A stretch of 64,000 nt of DNA, from NCBI RefSeq assembly GCF_000479005.1, contig NZ_AWXC01000007.1, forward strand, positions 62,001-126,000, given 5' to 3'. Position numbers and translations under genes: made by a program. Numbering within the stretch: position 1 is the stretch's first letter; each line of letters starts with the position of its first letter. The notes beneath the pieces were generated by a model. That model saw only the letters and a program-made list of their open reading frames with translations. It ran no database searches and was not told the origin of the DNA. The DNA is from Prevotella sp. BV3P1 (lineage in GTDB: Bacteria; Bacteroidota; Bacteroidia; Bacteroidales; Bacteroidaceae). Positions 26,656 to 35,281 of this stretch are shown in pieces.

Positions 26656-27190
26656 AAAAAGTCTTTTGGAAGATATACTTCAAGGTAAACGTACGGCCAT
26701 GCGACGGTTGTATGAGCGTTACAGTGGTTATGCCATGGCCGTTGGGCTGCGGTATATAGCCGACCGTGACGCTGTGCAAGACGTGTTGCAGGATAGCTTT
26801 GTGAAAGTGTTCGCAGCCATCGACGGGTTCAGTTACCGCGGTGAGGGATCGCTGAAGGCGTGGGTGATGCGCATTGTGGCCAACGAGTCGCTGAACTATC
26901 TCAAGCAAAACCAGCGGCTACAATTCGTGGATGAGATGCCCGACGTGGCTGATGAGGATGAAGAGGTGGATGTGAAAAACATTCCCATGAGTGTGGTGAT
27001 GCAGATGATACAGCAGCTCCCTGCTGGCTACAGGACGGTGTTCAACCAGTTTGTGTTTGAGGAGAAAAGCCATCGTGAAATCGCATCAGACCTGGGTATC
27101 AAGGAGAGTACATCGGCTTCGCAATATTTTAGGGCGAAAAACTTGTTGGCAAAAATGATTCAAGAATATTCAAAGACGACGACAATATGA
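26645..27190 (+). CDS. ECF-type RNA polymerase sigma factor
   Basis: A 181-residue sigma-70 family protein of extracytoplasmic-function type: region 2 near residues 10-80 (AVQDVLQDSFVKVFAAIDGFSYRGEGSLKAWVMRIVANES) and region 4 near 115-175 (QLPAGYRTVFNQFVFEEKSHREIASDLGIKESTSASQYFRAKNLL), with no regions 1 or 3. It starts at GTG 26645, overlapping the preceding gene, and its stop overlaps the next gene's ATG by 4 bases. Its likely anti-sigma partner is fused into the next gene. Confidence 0.9.
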   Translation: METEKSLLEDILQGKRTAMRRLYERYSGYAMAVGLRYIADRDAVQDVLQDSFVKVFAAIDGFSYRGEGSLKAWVMRIVANESLNYLKQNQRLQFVDEMPDVADEDEEVDVKNIPMSVVMQMIQQLPAGYRTVFNQFVFEEKSHREIASDLGIKESTSASQYFRAKNLLAKMIQEYSKTTTI

Positions 27191-28464
27191 AGAAAGACGA
27201 TTGGATAAAAGATATACAACTGCGCATGGCGGACCATCAGGAACCTGTTAAGGATGACTTATGGGCTGGCATTGAACAGGCGCTTGACCAACAAAAAGTT
27301 GCTGGGAAGCCGGCCATGGTGATGAGCTGGCGGCGTTATGTTGCAGCGGCGGCCATCGTTTTAGCTTTGATGGGCGGAGCAGGATATGTGCTGTTCAACC
27401 ATCAAGAACAGATGGGAAAAGAGGTGGCACGGACGGAAACCGAACAGCAACCGGTCGGTTTGCAGACCTGCACCCAACAGATTGAGCCGATCATGCTTGC
27501 CGAACAAGCACACGAGTCGGTGGCATCGCGTGTTAAAAAGGCGTTGACGGCCGTGCGGCAAGGAGCAGATAGTAATCTACCGTTGATGGCTTTGGTGCAG
27601 GAAAAGGAGGCAGAACCTTCGGACAGACCGCAGGATTTGATGGATAAAGATTTGGAACCAGGCGGACAACCGGAAGCGTCATCCGCCGAAGCAACTGACA
27701 AAGTGGCTGAACAACCGCAACCATCGGCCGTGCAAAAGAATGAGGTTGGAAGGTCATCGCAAACATTTTTGCCTGCCGAGAGGCAGCGCATCCATGCTTC
27801 ACGCCATGGTTCGAAGGTAACGATGAATCTCTATGCGGCTAATTCGGTGGGTGCCTATTCGGGACGTAACGGTCTTGCAACGCCTGTAGATATGGTGGCT
27901 AACTATTGTTTGTCAAAGGCCGCTCCTGAATTGTTCTTTGCAGAGGCGGCATCGCCCACCGCCCTTCAGTCACACGAGGAGACGGATCATCACCAGCCTG
28001 TGTCGTTTGGATTGACGGCAGGATATGCCCTCAACCAGCGATGGACATTGACATCGGGGTTGGTGTACACGAAACTGTCTTCCGATTTCATTCAAGTTTT
28101 TGATGACAGTAGGCTTACCCGTCGCCAAACTTTGCACTATGTGGGAATTCCACTGAATGTGAATTTCATGGTCTGGGGGAACAAAAAACTAAAAACATAC
28201 GTCACTGCGGGTGGGCAAGTAGACTTCAACGTGGATGCCAAAACGGTGAAAGAGGGCATCAAACACGACATGCCCAAGGACAAATTGCAGCTGTCTACCC
28301 AGGCTGCCTTGGGCTTGCAGTATGACTTTACGCCGCATCTTGGGGCTTATTTCGAGCCTGGCGTGAAATATTATATCGACAACAAGAGCGAAATGCAGAA
28401 CTTCTTTAAGGACAAACCGCTGAACGTTCACCTGCAAGTGGGGTTGAGGTGGAACATTCAGTAA
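27187..28464 (+). CDS. Membrane-anchored protein with anti-sigma-like N-terminus and C-terminal outer-membrane barrel domain
   Basis: The 425-residue product begins MKKDDWIKDIQLRMADHQEPVKDDLW, an anti-sigma-like cytoplasmic segment, then one membrane helix (about 47-67, YVAAAAIVLALMGGAGYVLF), a low-complexity linker (about 90-190), and a C-terminal half with barrel strands (FGLTAGYALNQRWTLTSGLVYT, VGIPLNVNFMVWG, HLGAYFEPGVKYYI) ending in LQVGLRWNIQ. It overlaps the sigma gene by 4 bases. An inner-membrane helix before a barrel-like domain is odd: the barrel-like part cannot easily reach the outer membrane unless cleaved. Confidence 0.8.
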   Translation: MKKDDWIKDIQLRMADHQEPVKDDLWAGIEQALDQQKVAGKPAMVMSWRRYVAAAAIVLALMGGAGYVLFNHQEQMGKEVARTETEQQPVGLQTCTQQIEPIMLAEQAHESVASRVKKALTAVRQGADSNLPLMALVQEKEAEPSDRPQDLMDKDLEPGGQPEASSAEATDKVAEQPQPSAVQKNEVGRSSQTFLPAERQRIHASRHGSKVTMNLYAANSVGAYSGRNGLATPVDMVANYCLSKAAPELFFAEAASPTALQSHEETDHHQPVSFGLTAGYALNQRWTLTSGLVYTKLSSDFIQVFDDSRLTRRQTLHYVGIPLNVNFMVWGNKKLKTYVTAGGQVDFNVDAKTVKEGIKHDMPKDKLQLSTQAALGLQYDFTPHLGAYFEPGVKYYIDNKSEMQNFFKDKPLNVHLQVGLRWNIQ

Positions 28465-28535
28465 GCGTCAGAAGGAGGCTTGGGCGTTTGTTCACGCTGG
28501 TTGAAAGATGGTTCGGCGCATGCCGTTTGCGCACC

Positions 28536-28919
28536 TTATCCCCGCATTAGTTTCTGGTGTGCTTGTTCGAACTCTTTGGGATATTTGGCTTGCAGACAGA
28601 GGTTGACCAACGCGTTGGCCAGCAATTCTGCGTCATTCAAGTCAACACCTTGCCCACGCGATATGTCCTTGCCCAGACAAACCTCCCAGGTAGCGTTGAA
28701 ACAGCTGTCTTCAGCACCCACATACGAGTGGTCGGGCTTGTCGCCGGGCATGACCTTGTAGCGGATGGCCTTGCTGTTGTTCACAGGTTTCATGGTGAGC
28801 AACATGTCGTATGCCATCTTCAGCTGCGGGCGGAACTTGTTGGTTCCGGGAAACATGTCATTGATGACGGGCATGATTTCGTCAAATTCGTAGGCTTGTA
28901 AAAGGTGAAATAGTTTCAT
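28536..28919 (-). CDS. Small conserved hypothetical protein
   Basis: A 127-residue soluble protein beginning MKLFHLLQAYEFDEIMPVINDMFPGTNKFRPQLKMAYDMLL. I recall a Bacteroidales DUF6557-like protein of this type, but this is from memory. No signal peptide, membrane segment or catalytic motif is visible. It is convergent with the sigma operon. Confidence 0.65.
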   Translation of the reverse strand: MKLFHLLQAYEFDEIMPVINDMFPGTNKFRPQLKMAYDMLLTMKPVNNSKAIRYKVMPGDKPDHSYVGAEDSCFNATWEVCLGKDISRGQGVDLNDAELLANALVNLCLQAKYPKEFEQAHQKLMRG

Positions 28920-29073
28920 AATTCTTTGTTATTGTTGTCTTTATTGTATTCAGTGTGTATAGATGCGTGCGTCGTATGGCTTGAAAATGTTGGCTTTTAG
29001 CATCGTTCGTCCTACCTGCATGGGGCGTGTGTTCTTGTTATTACACACGTTGTTCGTCTTCGTTTCTCTTTCG

Positions 29074-29571
29074 TTAGAGGATGTTTAATGCGATAACCGA
29101 GCAAGCTTCAGCATCGGCTAAGGCGTGGTGATGGTTCACTAAGTTGTAACCCAAATGGGCCGCTACCGTGTGTAACTGGTGATTGGGCAATTCGTGATGG
29201 CAGAAAACTCTGCGTGAAGCGATCAACGTACAATAGAAAGGATAGTTGGGATAGGCCATGTCGTAGGTTGCGAAGCAGGCCTTCAGGCAGCTCTCGTCAA
29301 AGGCTTTGTTGTGCGCCACCAATGGAAGATGCTTGATGAGGGGTGCTATTTCGGCCCACACTTCAGGGAAGGTAGGCGCATCTTGCGTGTCTGAGGGTAA
29401 AATACCATGCACGGCAATGTTGCGTGGATGGTAGTAATTGGGGTAAGGACGAATGAGGTGATAGTACGAATCGGTAATCTTCCCATTCTCTACTATCACC
29501 ACACCTACGCTGCACACGCTGCTTCTGCAACTGTTGGCAGTTTCAAAATCTATGGCTGCGAAGTTGTTCAA
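29074..29571 (-). CDS. DEDDh 3'-5' exonuclease (DnaQ-like)
   Basis: The 165-residue protein has the exonuclease signatures: FAAIDFETA (first acidic pair), LVAHNKAFDESCL (ExoII, H and D) and HHALADAEAC (ExoIII, H and D), in the order of the DEDDh fold. It starts at TTG 29571, as no in-frame ATG lies nearby. It is too short to be a full polymerase epsilon subunit and is more likely a stand-alone exonuclease. It is followed by ribH on the same strand, 50 bases away. Confidence 0.86.
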   Translation of the reverse strand: MNNFAAIDFETANSCRSSVCSVGVVIVENGKITDSYYHLIRPYPNYYHPRNIAVHGILPSDTQDAPTFPEVWAEIAPLIKHLPLVAHNKAFDESCLKACFATYDMAYPNYPFYCTLIASRRVFCHHELPNHQLHTVAAHLGYNLVNHHHALADAEACSVIALNIL

Positions 29572-29621
29572 TGTTCGCTGCTGATATTATCTGTTTGTTT
29601 GATTGGCCTTGTTCTGGCTTG

Positions 29622-30098
29622 TTAAAACTTAGCCATTTTGATGGCTACCACGGCACATTCATCTCCCTTGTTGCCCAGTTTGCCACCGCTTCTGTCTTGA
29701 GCTTGCTGTAAATCGTTGGTTGTCAGCAAGCCGAAGACCACTGGTATCTCACTTTTGGCATTGATGTGAGCAATTCCCTGGGTCACACCTTGGCAGATAT
29801 AGTCAAAGTGGGGCGTCTCTCCGCGAATGACACTTCCCAAGATGATGACGGCATCATACCCGCCATTGAGCACCATCTGATGGGCACCATAGATGAGTTC
29901 AAAGCTGCCGGGTACCGTCTTCACATGGATATTCTCAGGCAAAGTGCCATGTTTCTCGAGCGTAGCTACGCATCCATCCAATAGGGCACCCGTTATTTCG
30001 GGATTCCATTCAGACACCACAATGCCGAAACACATGTTGCTGGCATCAGGCACTTTCGACGCATCGTAGCTGGAGAAGGGGTGTAATGAGGTTGCCAT
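29622..30098 (-). CDS. ribH: 6,7-dimethyl-8-ribityllumazine synthase
   Basis: Catalyses the penultimate step of riboflavin synthesis. The 158-residue protein has [10 protein letters not shown] (substrate-binding), [17 protein letters not shown] and [25 protein letters not shown] with the catalytic histidine, and [15 protein letters not shown] near the C-terminus. Length is typical. The rest of the rib pathway is not adjacent. The TPR gene ends 5 bases upstream, so the two are cotranscribed. Confidence 0.95.
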   Translation of the reverse strand: MATSLHPFSSYDASKVPDASNMCFGIVVSEWNPEITGALLDGCVATLEKHGTLPENIHVKTVPGSFELIYGAHQMVLNGGYDAVIILGSVIRGETPHFDYICQGVTQGIAHINAKSEIPVVFGLLTTNDLQQAQDRSGGKLGNKGDECAVVAIKMAKF

Positions 30099-30103
30099 GG
30101 GTG

Positions 30104-30805
30104 TTATCGTGAAGCGCGTTCGATGTATTTGTCAATCTCTCCACTCTGTACAACAGCCGAGTTGACATACGTTTTCTTAATGTCTTGATACATCGTCAGT
30201 GCATCGCTTTTCTTGTTCTGGCTTTCCAAAATCTTAGCCGCCTGCATCAAGAAAGTGGGCGACAGACTGTTGTTTACGCCGTCATCACCTTTGCTGTCAG
30301 CTTTCTTGGCAGCCTTTTTCAGGTTTTCTACAGCCTTGTCCAGTTGGTTGAGGTGAGCGTATGCGTTGCCAAGTGCGGCCAAAGCAGCCGGGCTTACCAT
30401 GGCATCATCGGCACCATTGTATTCGCTCAAGTATTTAACGGCTTCCTTCCACTTGCCAAGGTTGGCATAGCAGAGGCCAGCATAGAGGTTAGCTAAGTTG
30501 CCTGCATCTGTGCTGCTGTAGTCGCTGGCGACCTTCAGGAAGCCTCCATATTTAATCTTGTCTCCGTTAAGTGCTTTTTCATAATCGCCTTCATTGAAGT
30601 ACTGTTGACCCTTACCCAGCTCTGTACTGGCCTTTTCAGCTCGTGGTTTGGACACGTAAGCCTTGTAAAGGAATGCCCCGACAATGATGACAACGAGGGC
30701 TACGACTGCAATGATGATGGGCTTTTTGTATTTCTCAAAGAAAGCCTGTGATTGGGTGAGAGTATCTTTGTTTTCCTGATCTCTCTTCACTTGATTGTTT
30801 GCCAT
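30104..30805 (-). CDS. Membrane-anchored TPR protein
   Basis: A 233-residue protein with a short cytoplasmic N-terminus, one membrane helix (about 28-50, [24 protein letters not shown]) and TPR-like repeats ([53 protein letters not shown]). The layout resembles YfgM/BepA-associated envelope TPR proteins, which help inner-membrane protein assembly; that role is inference. It lies 5 bases upstream of ribH. Confidence 0.82.
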   Translation of the reverse strand: MANNQVKRDQENKDTLTQSQAFFEKYKKPIIIAVVALVVIIVGAFLYKAYVSKPRAEKASTELGKGQQYFNEGDYEKALNGDKIKYGGFLKVASDYSSTDAGNLANLYAGLCYANLGKWKEAVKYLSEYNGADDAMVSPAALAALGNAYAHLNQLDKAVENLKKAAKKADSKGDDGVNNSLSPTFLMQAAKILESQNKKSDALTMYQDIKKTYVNSAVVQSGEIDKYIERASR

Positions 30806-30892
30806 TTATTGATGATGTTTTTTTATTGTTTTTTCTGATATGCAGTGACGTCGGTTCCAGGCGTGAAGTGCCTTCCCGACTATGATGCGTTG

Positions 30893-30900
30893 CAAAATTA
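30893..30900 (-). promoter_or_regulatory. -7 box of the TPR-ribH operon
   Basis: TAATTTTG on the minus strand with TTTC (30924-30921) at 20 bases, giving a leader of about 85 bases before the start at 30805. It is divergent from the recF promoter. Confidence 0.5.
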
Positions 30901-30940
30901 ACGCATTTATCTCATATATTGAAATATATTGCTTACTTTT

Positions 30941-30972
30941 TTCGTTTTTCCCCCTTAAAACACGTAACTTTG
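30941..30972 (+). promoter_or_regulatory. Promoter of recF
   Basis: TAACTTTG (30965-30972) with TTCG (30941-30944) 20 bases upstream. Because transcription would start around 30980, the correct start of recF must be the ATG at 31019 rather than an earlier in-frame codon. Confidence 0.6.
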
Positions 30973-31018
30973 CATGAACCCGACGGCTGTAAAGCAGTCT
31001 GTCAAGGGCATGTTTGCT

Positions 31019-32191
31019 ATGATTCTCAAAAAGATATCCATACTCAATTATAAGAACATTCAGGTAGCCGACCTTACTTTTTCGCCTAAGTTGAATTGTC
31101 TCATCGGGCACAATGGCGAAGGTAAGACCAATTTGCTGGATGCTGTGTATTACTTGTCGTTTTGTCGCAGTGCTTTCAATCCCATTGATTCGCAAGTTAT
31201 CACGCATGATCGTGATTTCTTTGTGCTCGATGGCATGTACCTTAACGACATGGGTGATGAAGAACGCATCTATTGTGGCATGAAGCGAGGCACGAGAAAG
31301 CGTTTCAAACGCAATCAGAAAGAATACAAGCGCCTGTCGCAACACATTGGATTGATTCCGCTCATCTTTGTTTCTCCGGCTGATACCGCCTTAATTGATG
31401 GCGGAAGTGACGCTCGACGTCGTTTCCTGGATATGGTTATTTCGCAATTGGATTATTCGTATATAGAACTGTTGGGCCGCTACAACAAGGCCTTGACACA
31501 ACGAAATGCTCTGCTGAAAGCTGAACAAGAGCCTGATGGGGCGTTGATGGAAATCCTTGAACAGGAGATGGCAACGCAGGGAGAGGCCATCTATGAAAAG
31601 CGCGATGCTTTCGTTCGTGAATTCATTCCCGTGTTTCAAACGATTTATGACCATGTTTCAGGGTGTCACGAAACGGTGTCATTGCAATATATTTCGCATG
31701 CACAGCGTGGTCCATTGCTTGATGTCATCCAGCGTGACCGACACAAAGACCGTGCCGTGGGCTATTCGCTTCACGGGGTACATCGTGACGATTTGGAGAT
31801 GATGATTGGTGGTTATCAGCTCAAACGCGAGGGAAGTCAGGGACAAAACAAGACCTATGTGCTGGCATTGAAGCTGGCTCAGTTTGATTTCCTCAAGCGT
31901 ACGGCCTCGTCAACCACGCCACTTCTCCTGTTAGACGATATCTTCGACAAGCTTGATGCGGGTCGGGTAGAGCGCATTGTGAACATGGTGGCGGGTGATG
32001 CCTATGGACAAATCTTCATCACCGACACCAATCGTGACCATTTGGACAGCATCCTCAGCCGCCATTCGTTTGATTATAAGTTGTTTGAGGTGGTGCATGG
32101 AGAGATTAGCGAGCGGTTAACGAGTGGGAAAAACGCTACTGGTAGTGATGCTTTGGCACCCAAGAAAGAAACGGAGGAGAAGGATGTTTAG
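31019..32191 (+). CDS. recF: DNA replication and repair protein RecF
   Basis: RecF binds gapped DNA and, with RecOR, loads RecA. It is an SMC-like ABC ATPase: Walker A IGHNGEGKTNLLDAVYYLS near residue 30, ABC signature-like EGSQGQNKTYVLALKLAQ, and Walker B LLLLDDIFDKLD near 305. ATG 31019 gives 390 residues (MILKKISILNYKNI), consistent with the family and the promoter. The stop overlaps the next gene by 8 bases, so the two are cotranscribed. Confidence 0.94.
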   Translation: MILKKISILNYKNIQVADLTFSPKLNCLIGHNGEGKTNLLDAVYYLSFCRSAFNPIDSQVITHDRDFFVLDGMYLNDMGDEERIYCGMKRGTRKRFKRNQKEYKRLSQHIGLIPLIFVSPADTALIDGGSDARRRFLDMVISQLDYSYIELLGRYNKALTQRNALLKAEQEPDGALMEILEQEMATQGEAIYEKRDAFVREFIPVFQTIYDHVSGCHETVSLQYISHAQRGPLLDVIQRDRHKDRAVGYSLHGVHRDDLEMMIGGYQLKREGSQGQNKTYVLALKLAQFDFLKRTASSTTPLLLLDDIFDKLDAGRVERIVNMVAGDAYGQIFITDTNRDHLDSILSRHSFDYKLFEVVHGEISERLTSGKNATGSDALAPKKETEEKDV

Positions 32192-32474
32192 GCGAAAAGT
32201 ACAGACACTTGCGGACATCTTGCAGCAGACTTTGCGCGAAAATGGATTGGAAACGCCCTTGTTGCAGCGTCGTCTGATTGACGCATGGCCTACAGTTGTG
32301 GGCAAAACCATCGATGAATATACGGGTGAACGTTTTATAAAAAATCAGACACTCTTTGTCAAAATACTCAATCCAGCTTTGCGACAAGACCTTTCCATGA
32401 TGCGAACGCAACTGGTGAAGCGGCTCAACGAGCATGTGGGAGCCTTGGTCATCACCGAAGTGAGGATATACTAA
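32184..32474 (+). CDS. DciA-like (DUF721) protein
   Basis: A 96-residue protein with the DUF721/DciA core: QTLRENGLETPLLQRRLIDAWPTVVGKTIDEYTGERFIKNQTLFVKILNPALRQDL. DciA proteins load the replicative helicase in bacteria lacking DnaC. The ATG at 32184 overlaps recF by 8 bases; the recF-dciA pairing is common in Bacteroidetes. N-terminal basic residues fit DNA binding. Confidence 0.85.
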   Translation: MFRRKVQTLADILQQTLRENGLETPLLQRRLIDAWPTVVGKTIDEYTGERFIKNQTLFVKILNPALRQDLSMMRTQLVKRLNEHVGALVITEVRIY

Positions 32475-32478
32475 GTGC

Positions 32479-33030
32479 TTAATCCTCAGCGCACTTTTGC
32501 GTGATGACCTCGTCCATTCGCACGTCATGCTCATCGGTTGGCACTTCGTCAACCAGTTGAAACGGGAAACATACACCTATTTTATAACAGTCTTTCGCTT
32601 GTGAAAGAAAACGATCGTAATAGCCTTTTCCCCGACCGAGCCGATGACCATGCCGGTCAAAGGCCATTCCAGGGACTAATATCAGGTCGATTTGCTCATA
32701 ATCAGTGAACGCATCTGCTTGGGGTTCCATGATGCCAAAGGATCCATGCCCTACGTTTGTATCGTGTGTATAGCGGCATATTTTCATAGTGTGGTCATCC
32801 ACTACGACGGGCAGGAGTAGTGTTTTCCCCTGCTGTAACAGCGTGTTGATGAGTTCATGTGTATTCACTTCATCGGCCAGTGACGCATACAATAGGATGG
32901 TGTGAGCCGACATTAAACGCGGATGAGCAAGCAAAGCCTCGATGATGGAAGTAGACATCCGGCTCAATTGCTCACTGCCGTAAGTCTTTTTGCGTAGTCG
33001 CATTTCCTGTCTGAGATTCTGTTTGCTCAT
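32479..33030 (-). CDS. 5-formyltetrahydrofolate cyclo-ligase
   Basis: Converts 5-formyl-THF to 5,10-methenyl-THF using ATP. The family signature LVPGMAFDRHGHRLGRGKGYYDRFL lies near residue 120-145, and FPFQLVDEVPTDEHDVRMDEVIT closes the fold. I prefer the second Met (33030, MSKQNLRQEMRLRKK) to 33048 because it matches family N-termini; 183 residues. It is convergent with dciA (4 bases apart) and 40 bases after the S41 protease gene. Confidence 0.93.
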   Translation of the reverse strand: MSKQNLRQEMRLRKKTYGSEQLSRMSTSIIEALLAHPRLMSAHTILLYASLADEVNTHELINTLLQQGKTLLLPVVVDDHTMKICRYTHDTNVGHGSFGIMEPQADAFTDYEQIDLILVPGMAFDRHGHRLGRGKGYYDRFLSQAKDCYKIGVCFPFQLVDEVPTDEHDVRMDEVITQKCAED

Positions 33031-33070
33031 CTGTCGCCTGTTTTTCATTGCCTTGTTAGGACGAAAAATC

Positions 33071-34795
33071 CTATGCTCTGTATGTTTGTGGCAGTCGTCT
33101 TACCTCGGGTTGTCGTTGCAAAAGGTTGGCATTGGCCACCTTCTTGTTTTCTTTTTTCCCATTTTTCTGCTGCTCAGGAGCCTTCGGGAACGCTGCATTG
33201 TTTCTGAATGTTTTCAGTGCTTCCCGAATGGATGCATCGTCCTGGTTGATGTATTGCAGCCAAGCCTGCTCGTTGAGCATGTTGTATATCACGCGACTGT
33301 TGATGTAGCGGTCGAGCAAGTTGTACGACTTCTTGATCATCAAGTTGCGCCGTTTCAGTCCCTTCTTGTCGGCATAGGTGGCGAATTTGTCCACCAGATT
33401 CTGCTTCTTGAGATAGTCTTCCATTTCCATCATCTCCTTGAAGTTGTTCAGCTTCAATCGATTGTCGTCCGTATACGAGAAGGCAAACTGCAAAATCAGT
33501 CCGCTCATGCTGGCTTGCTTATAATAAGAGGTGTAGTTCGTGGTGTCTTCCGGCACGAAAATGTCTGGCGTAATGCCGCCTCCACCATATACGGTACGCC
33601 CGTTGGCGGTATGGTATGCCGGGCCGGTATGTTTGATAGAGTCTTCCGAGAAGAACTCCCCATGCTGATAACGGCTCAGCAAATCTTGCGCATAGTCTTG
33701 TTCATCCCCCGGCACGTAGGGCTTCTGAATGCAGCGTCCCGATGGGGTGTAATAACGTGCGATGGTCAGTCGTACCATGCTTCCGTCGGAAAATTCAATC
33801 TGTTTCTGCACCAGTCCCTTGCCAAACGAACGCCGTCCGATGATGGTGGCACGGTCGTTGTCCTGCATGGCACCAGCAAAGATTTCACTGGCCGATGCCG
33901 ATCCTTCGTTAATCAGCACCACCAATGGCATTTGTTTGTAGCTGCCTCGCCCGTCTGACCTGAACTCCTGTCGCGGCGACTTGCGTCCTTCGGTGTAGAC
34001 AATGAGCCTGTTCTTGGGCAAAAACTCGTTGGCCATCTGTACGGCCGACTGCAAATAGCCGCCCGTGTTGTCGCGAAGATCAATGATCAAGTTCTTGAAT
34101 CCTTGCTCACCCAGCTTCACCAAGGCCACCAACAGTTCGGCATAGGTAGTCTCACCGAAGCTCTTGATGCGGATATAGCCTGTGCTGTCGTCAATCATGT
34201 AGGTGGCCGACACGCTCTTCAAGGGTATGTCACCACGGGTGACAACAAACGATTGTGGCTTTTTGTCGCCATATCTCACCACGCCAATCTTCACCTTTGT
34301 GTTCTTGGGACCCTTGAGTCGTTTCATCGCTTCCTGATTGGTCACCACTTTCCCCACGAAGGGTTTGTCGTCAACCATTACGATTTTGTCGCCTGCCAAG
34401 ATGCCTGCACGCTCGGCAGGACCGTTCTGAATGACGTTTTGTACATGGATGGTGTCCTCGCGGATGGTGAACTCGATGCCCACACCCGAGAACGATCCCT
34501 GCAATTCTTGGTTGGCTGCCTGCACGTCCTTGGCACTGATGTAGACGCTATGAGGGTCCAACCCCGTGAGAATTTTCGGCATGGCATCCTCCACAAGCGA
34601 ATCAAGATTCACCTTGTCCACATACTGGTCGTCGATGATGTGCAGCAGGTTGTTGATTCGGTTGGTACCCGTATTGATGATGTTCAGTCGGTTTCCCGAG
34701 AAATGATTGGAGTAGAACGACCCCACTCCGATGCCGATGATGCCACAGAGGGCCATCAGCAGAGGTACGAATCGATTCGACTTATTTGGTTTCAT
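33071..34795 (-). CDS. S41-family C-terminal processing peptidase
   Basis: A 574-residue protease with an N-terminal membrane anchor (ALCGIIGIGVGSFYS), a PDZ domain (about 85-175, GVGIEFTIREDTIHVQNVIQ) and the S41 catalytic core, with catalytic Ser in INEGSASASEIFAGAM and Lys in RRSFGKGLVQ. It acts in the periplasm, trimming C-termini of envelope proteins. It starts inside the end of the dCMP deaminase gene (14-base overlap), suggesting translational coupling. Confidence 0.93.
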   Translation of the reverse strand: MKPNKSNRFVPLLMALCGIIGIGVGSFYSNHFSGNRLNIINTGTNRINNLLHIIDDQYVDKVNLDSLVEDAMPKILTGLDPHSVYISAKDVQAANQELQGSFSGVGIEFTIREDTIHVQNVIQNGPAERAGILAGDKIVMVDDKPFVGKVVTNQEAMKRLKGPKNTKVKIGVVRYGDKKPQSFVVTRGDIPLKSVSATYMIDDSTGYIRIKSFGETTYAELLVALVKLGEQGFKNLIIDLRDNTGGYLQSAVQMANEFLPKNRLIVYTEGRKSPRQEFRSDGRGSYKQMPLVVLINEGSASASEIFAGAMQDNDRATIIGRRSFGKGLVQKQIEFSDGSMVRLTIARYYTPSGRCIQKPYVPGDEQDYAQDLLSRYQHGEFFSEDSIKHTGPAYHTANGRTVYGGGGITPDIFVPEDTTNYTSYYKQASMSGLILQFAFSYTDDNRLKLNNFKEMMEMEDYLKKQNLVDKFATYADKKGLKRRNLMIKKSYNLLDRYINSRVIYNMLNEQAWLQYINQDDASIREALKTFRNNAAFPKAPEQQKNGKKENKKVANANLLQRQPEVRRLPQTYRA

Positions 34796-35222
34796 TGTCT
34801 TTGATGTTTAGATAGATCACTTCTATGCCAGCTCTCTTCAGCAGGTTGATGCCGTCTTCCAGTCTGTATTTCTCGGCATACACCACACGCTTGATGCCCG
34901 CTTGTATGATGAGTTTGGCGCATTCTATGCACGGTGAGGCCGTCACGTAGAGCGTAGAACCGTCGCTATTGTTCGAGCTTCGTGCCAGTTTGGTGATGGC
35001 GTTGGCCTCCGCATGCAGCACGTAGGGATGGGTAACCCCATTCTCGTCTTCGCACACATTATCAAATCCGCTCGGCGTACCGTTGTATCCGTCGCTGATG
35101 ATCATGTTGCCTTTCACCACCAACGCACCCACCTGTCGGCGGCGGCAGTACGAGTTTTCGGCCCAGATGCGAGCCATTCGCAGGTAGCGTTGGTCCAGTT
35201 GATGAAGTTTGTCATTGCTCAT
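34782..35222 (-). CDS. dCMP deaminase-family protein
   Basis: Deaminates dCMP to dUMP. The 146-residue zinc enzyme has SYCRRRQVGALVVKGNMIISDGYNGTPSG, the metal motif HAEANAI (HAE) near residue 77 and TASPCIECAKLI (PCxxC). ATG 35222 (MSNDKLHQLDQRY) is correct; the extra in-frame upstream codons come from the neighbouring gene region. Its end overlaps the S41 gene start. Confidence 0.92.
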   Translation of the reverse strand: MSNDKLHQLDQRYLRMARIWAENSYCRRRQVGALVVKGNMIISDGYNGTPSGFDNVCEDENGVTHPYVLHAEANAITKLARSSNNSDGSTLYVTASPCIECAKLIIQAGIKRVVYAEKYRLEDGINLLKRAGIEVIYLNIKDNETK

Positions 35223-35281
35223 GGCGATGTTGTTTTTGGGGGTTATCGTGGATGTCGGACTGATTAGGCCAATTTGGCTGA

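Noticed and set aside
29574-30110. FMN riboswitch upstream of ribH
   Set aside because: ribH lies inside an operon 5 bases behind the TPR gene, with no long leader and no conserved riboswitch pattern seen.
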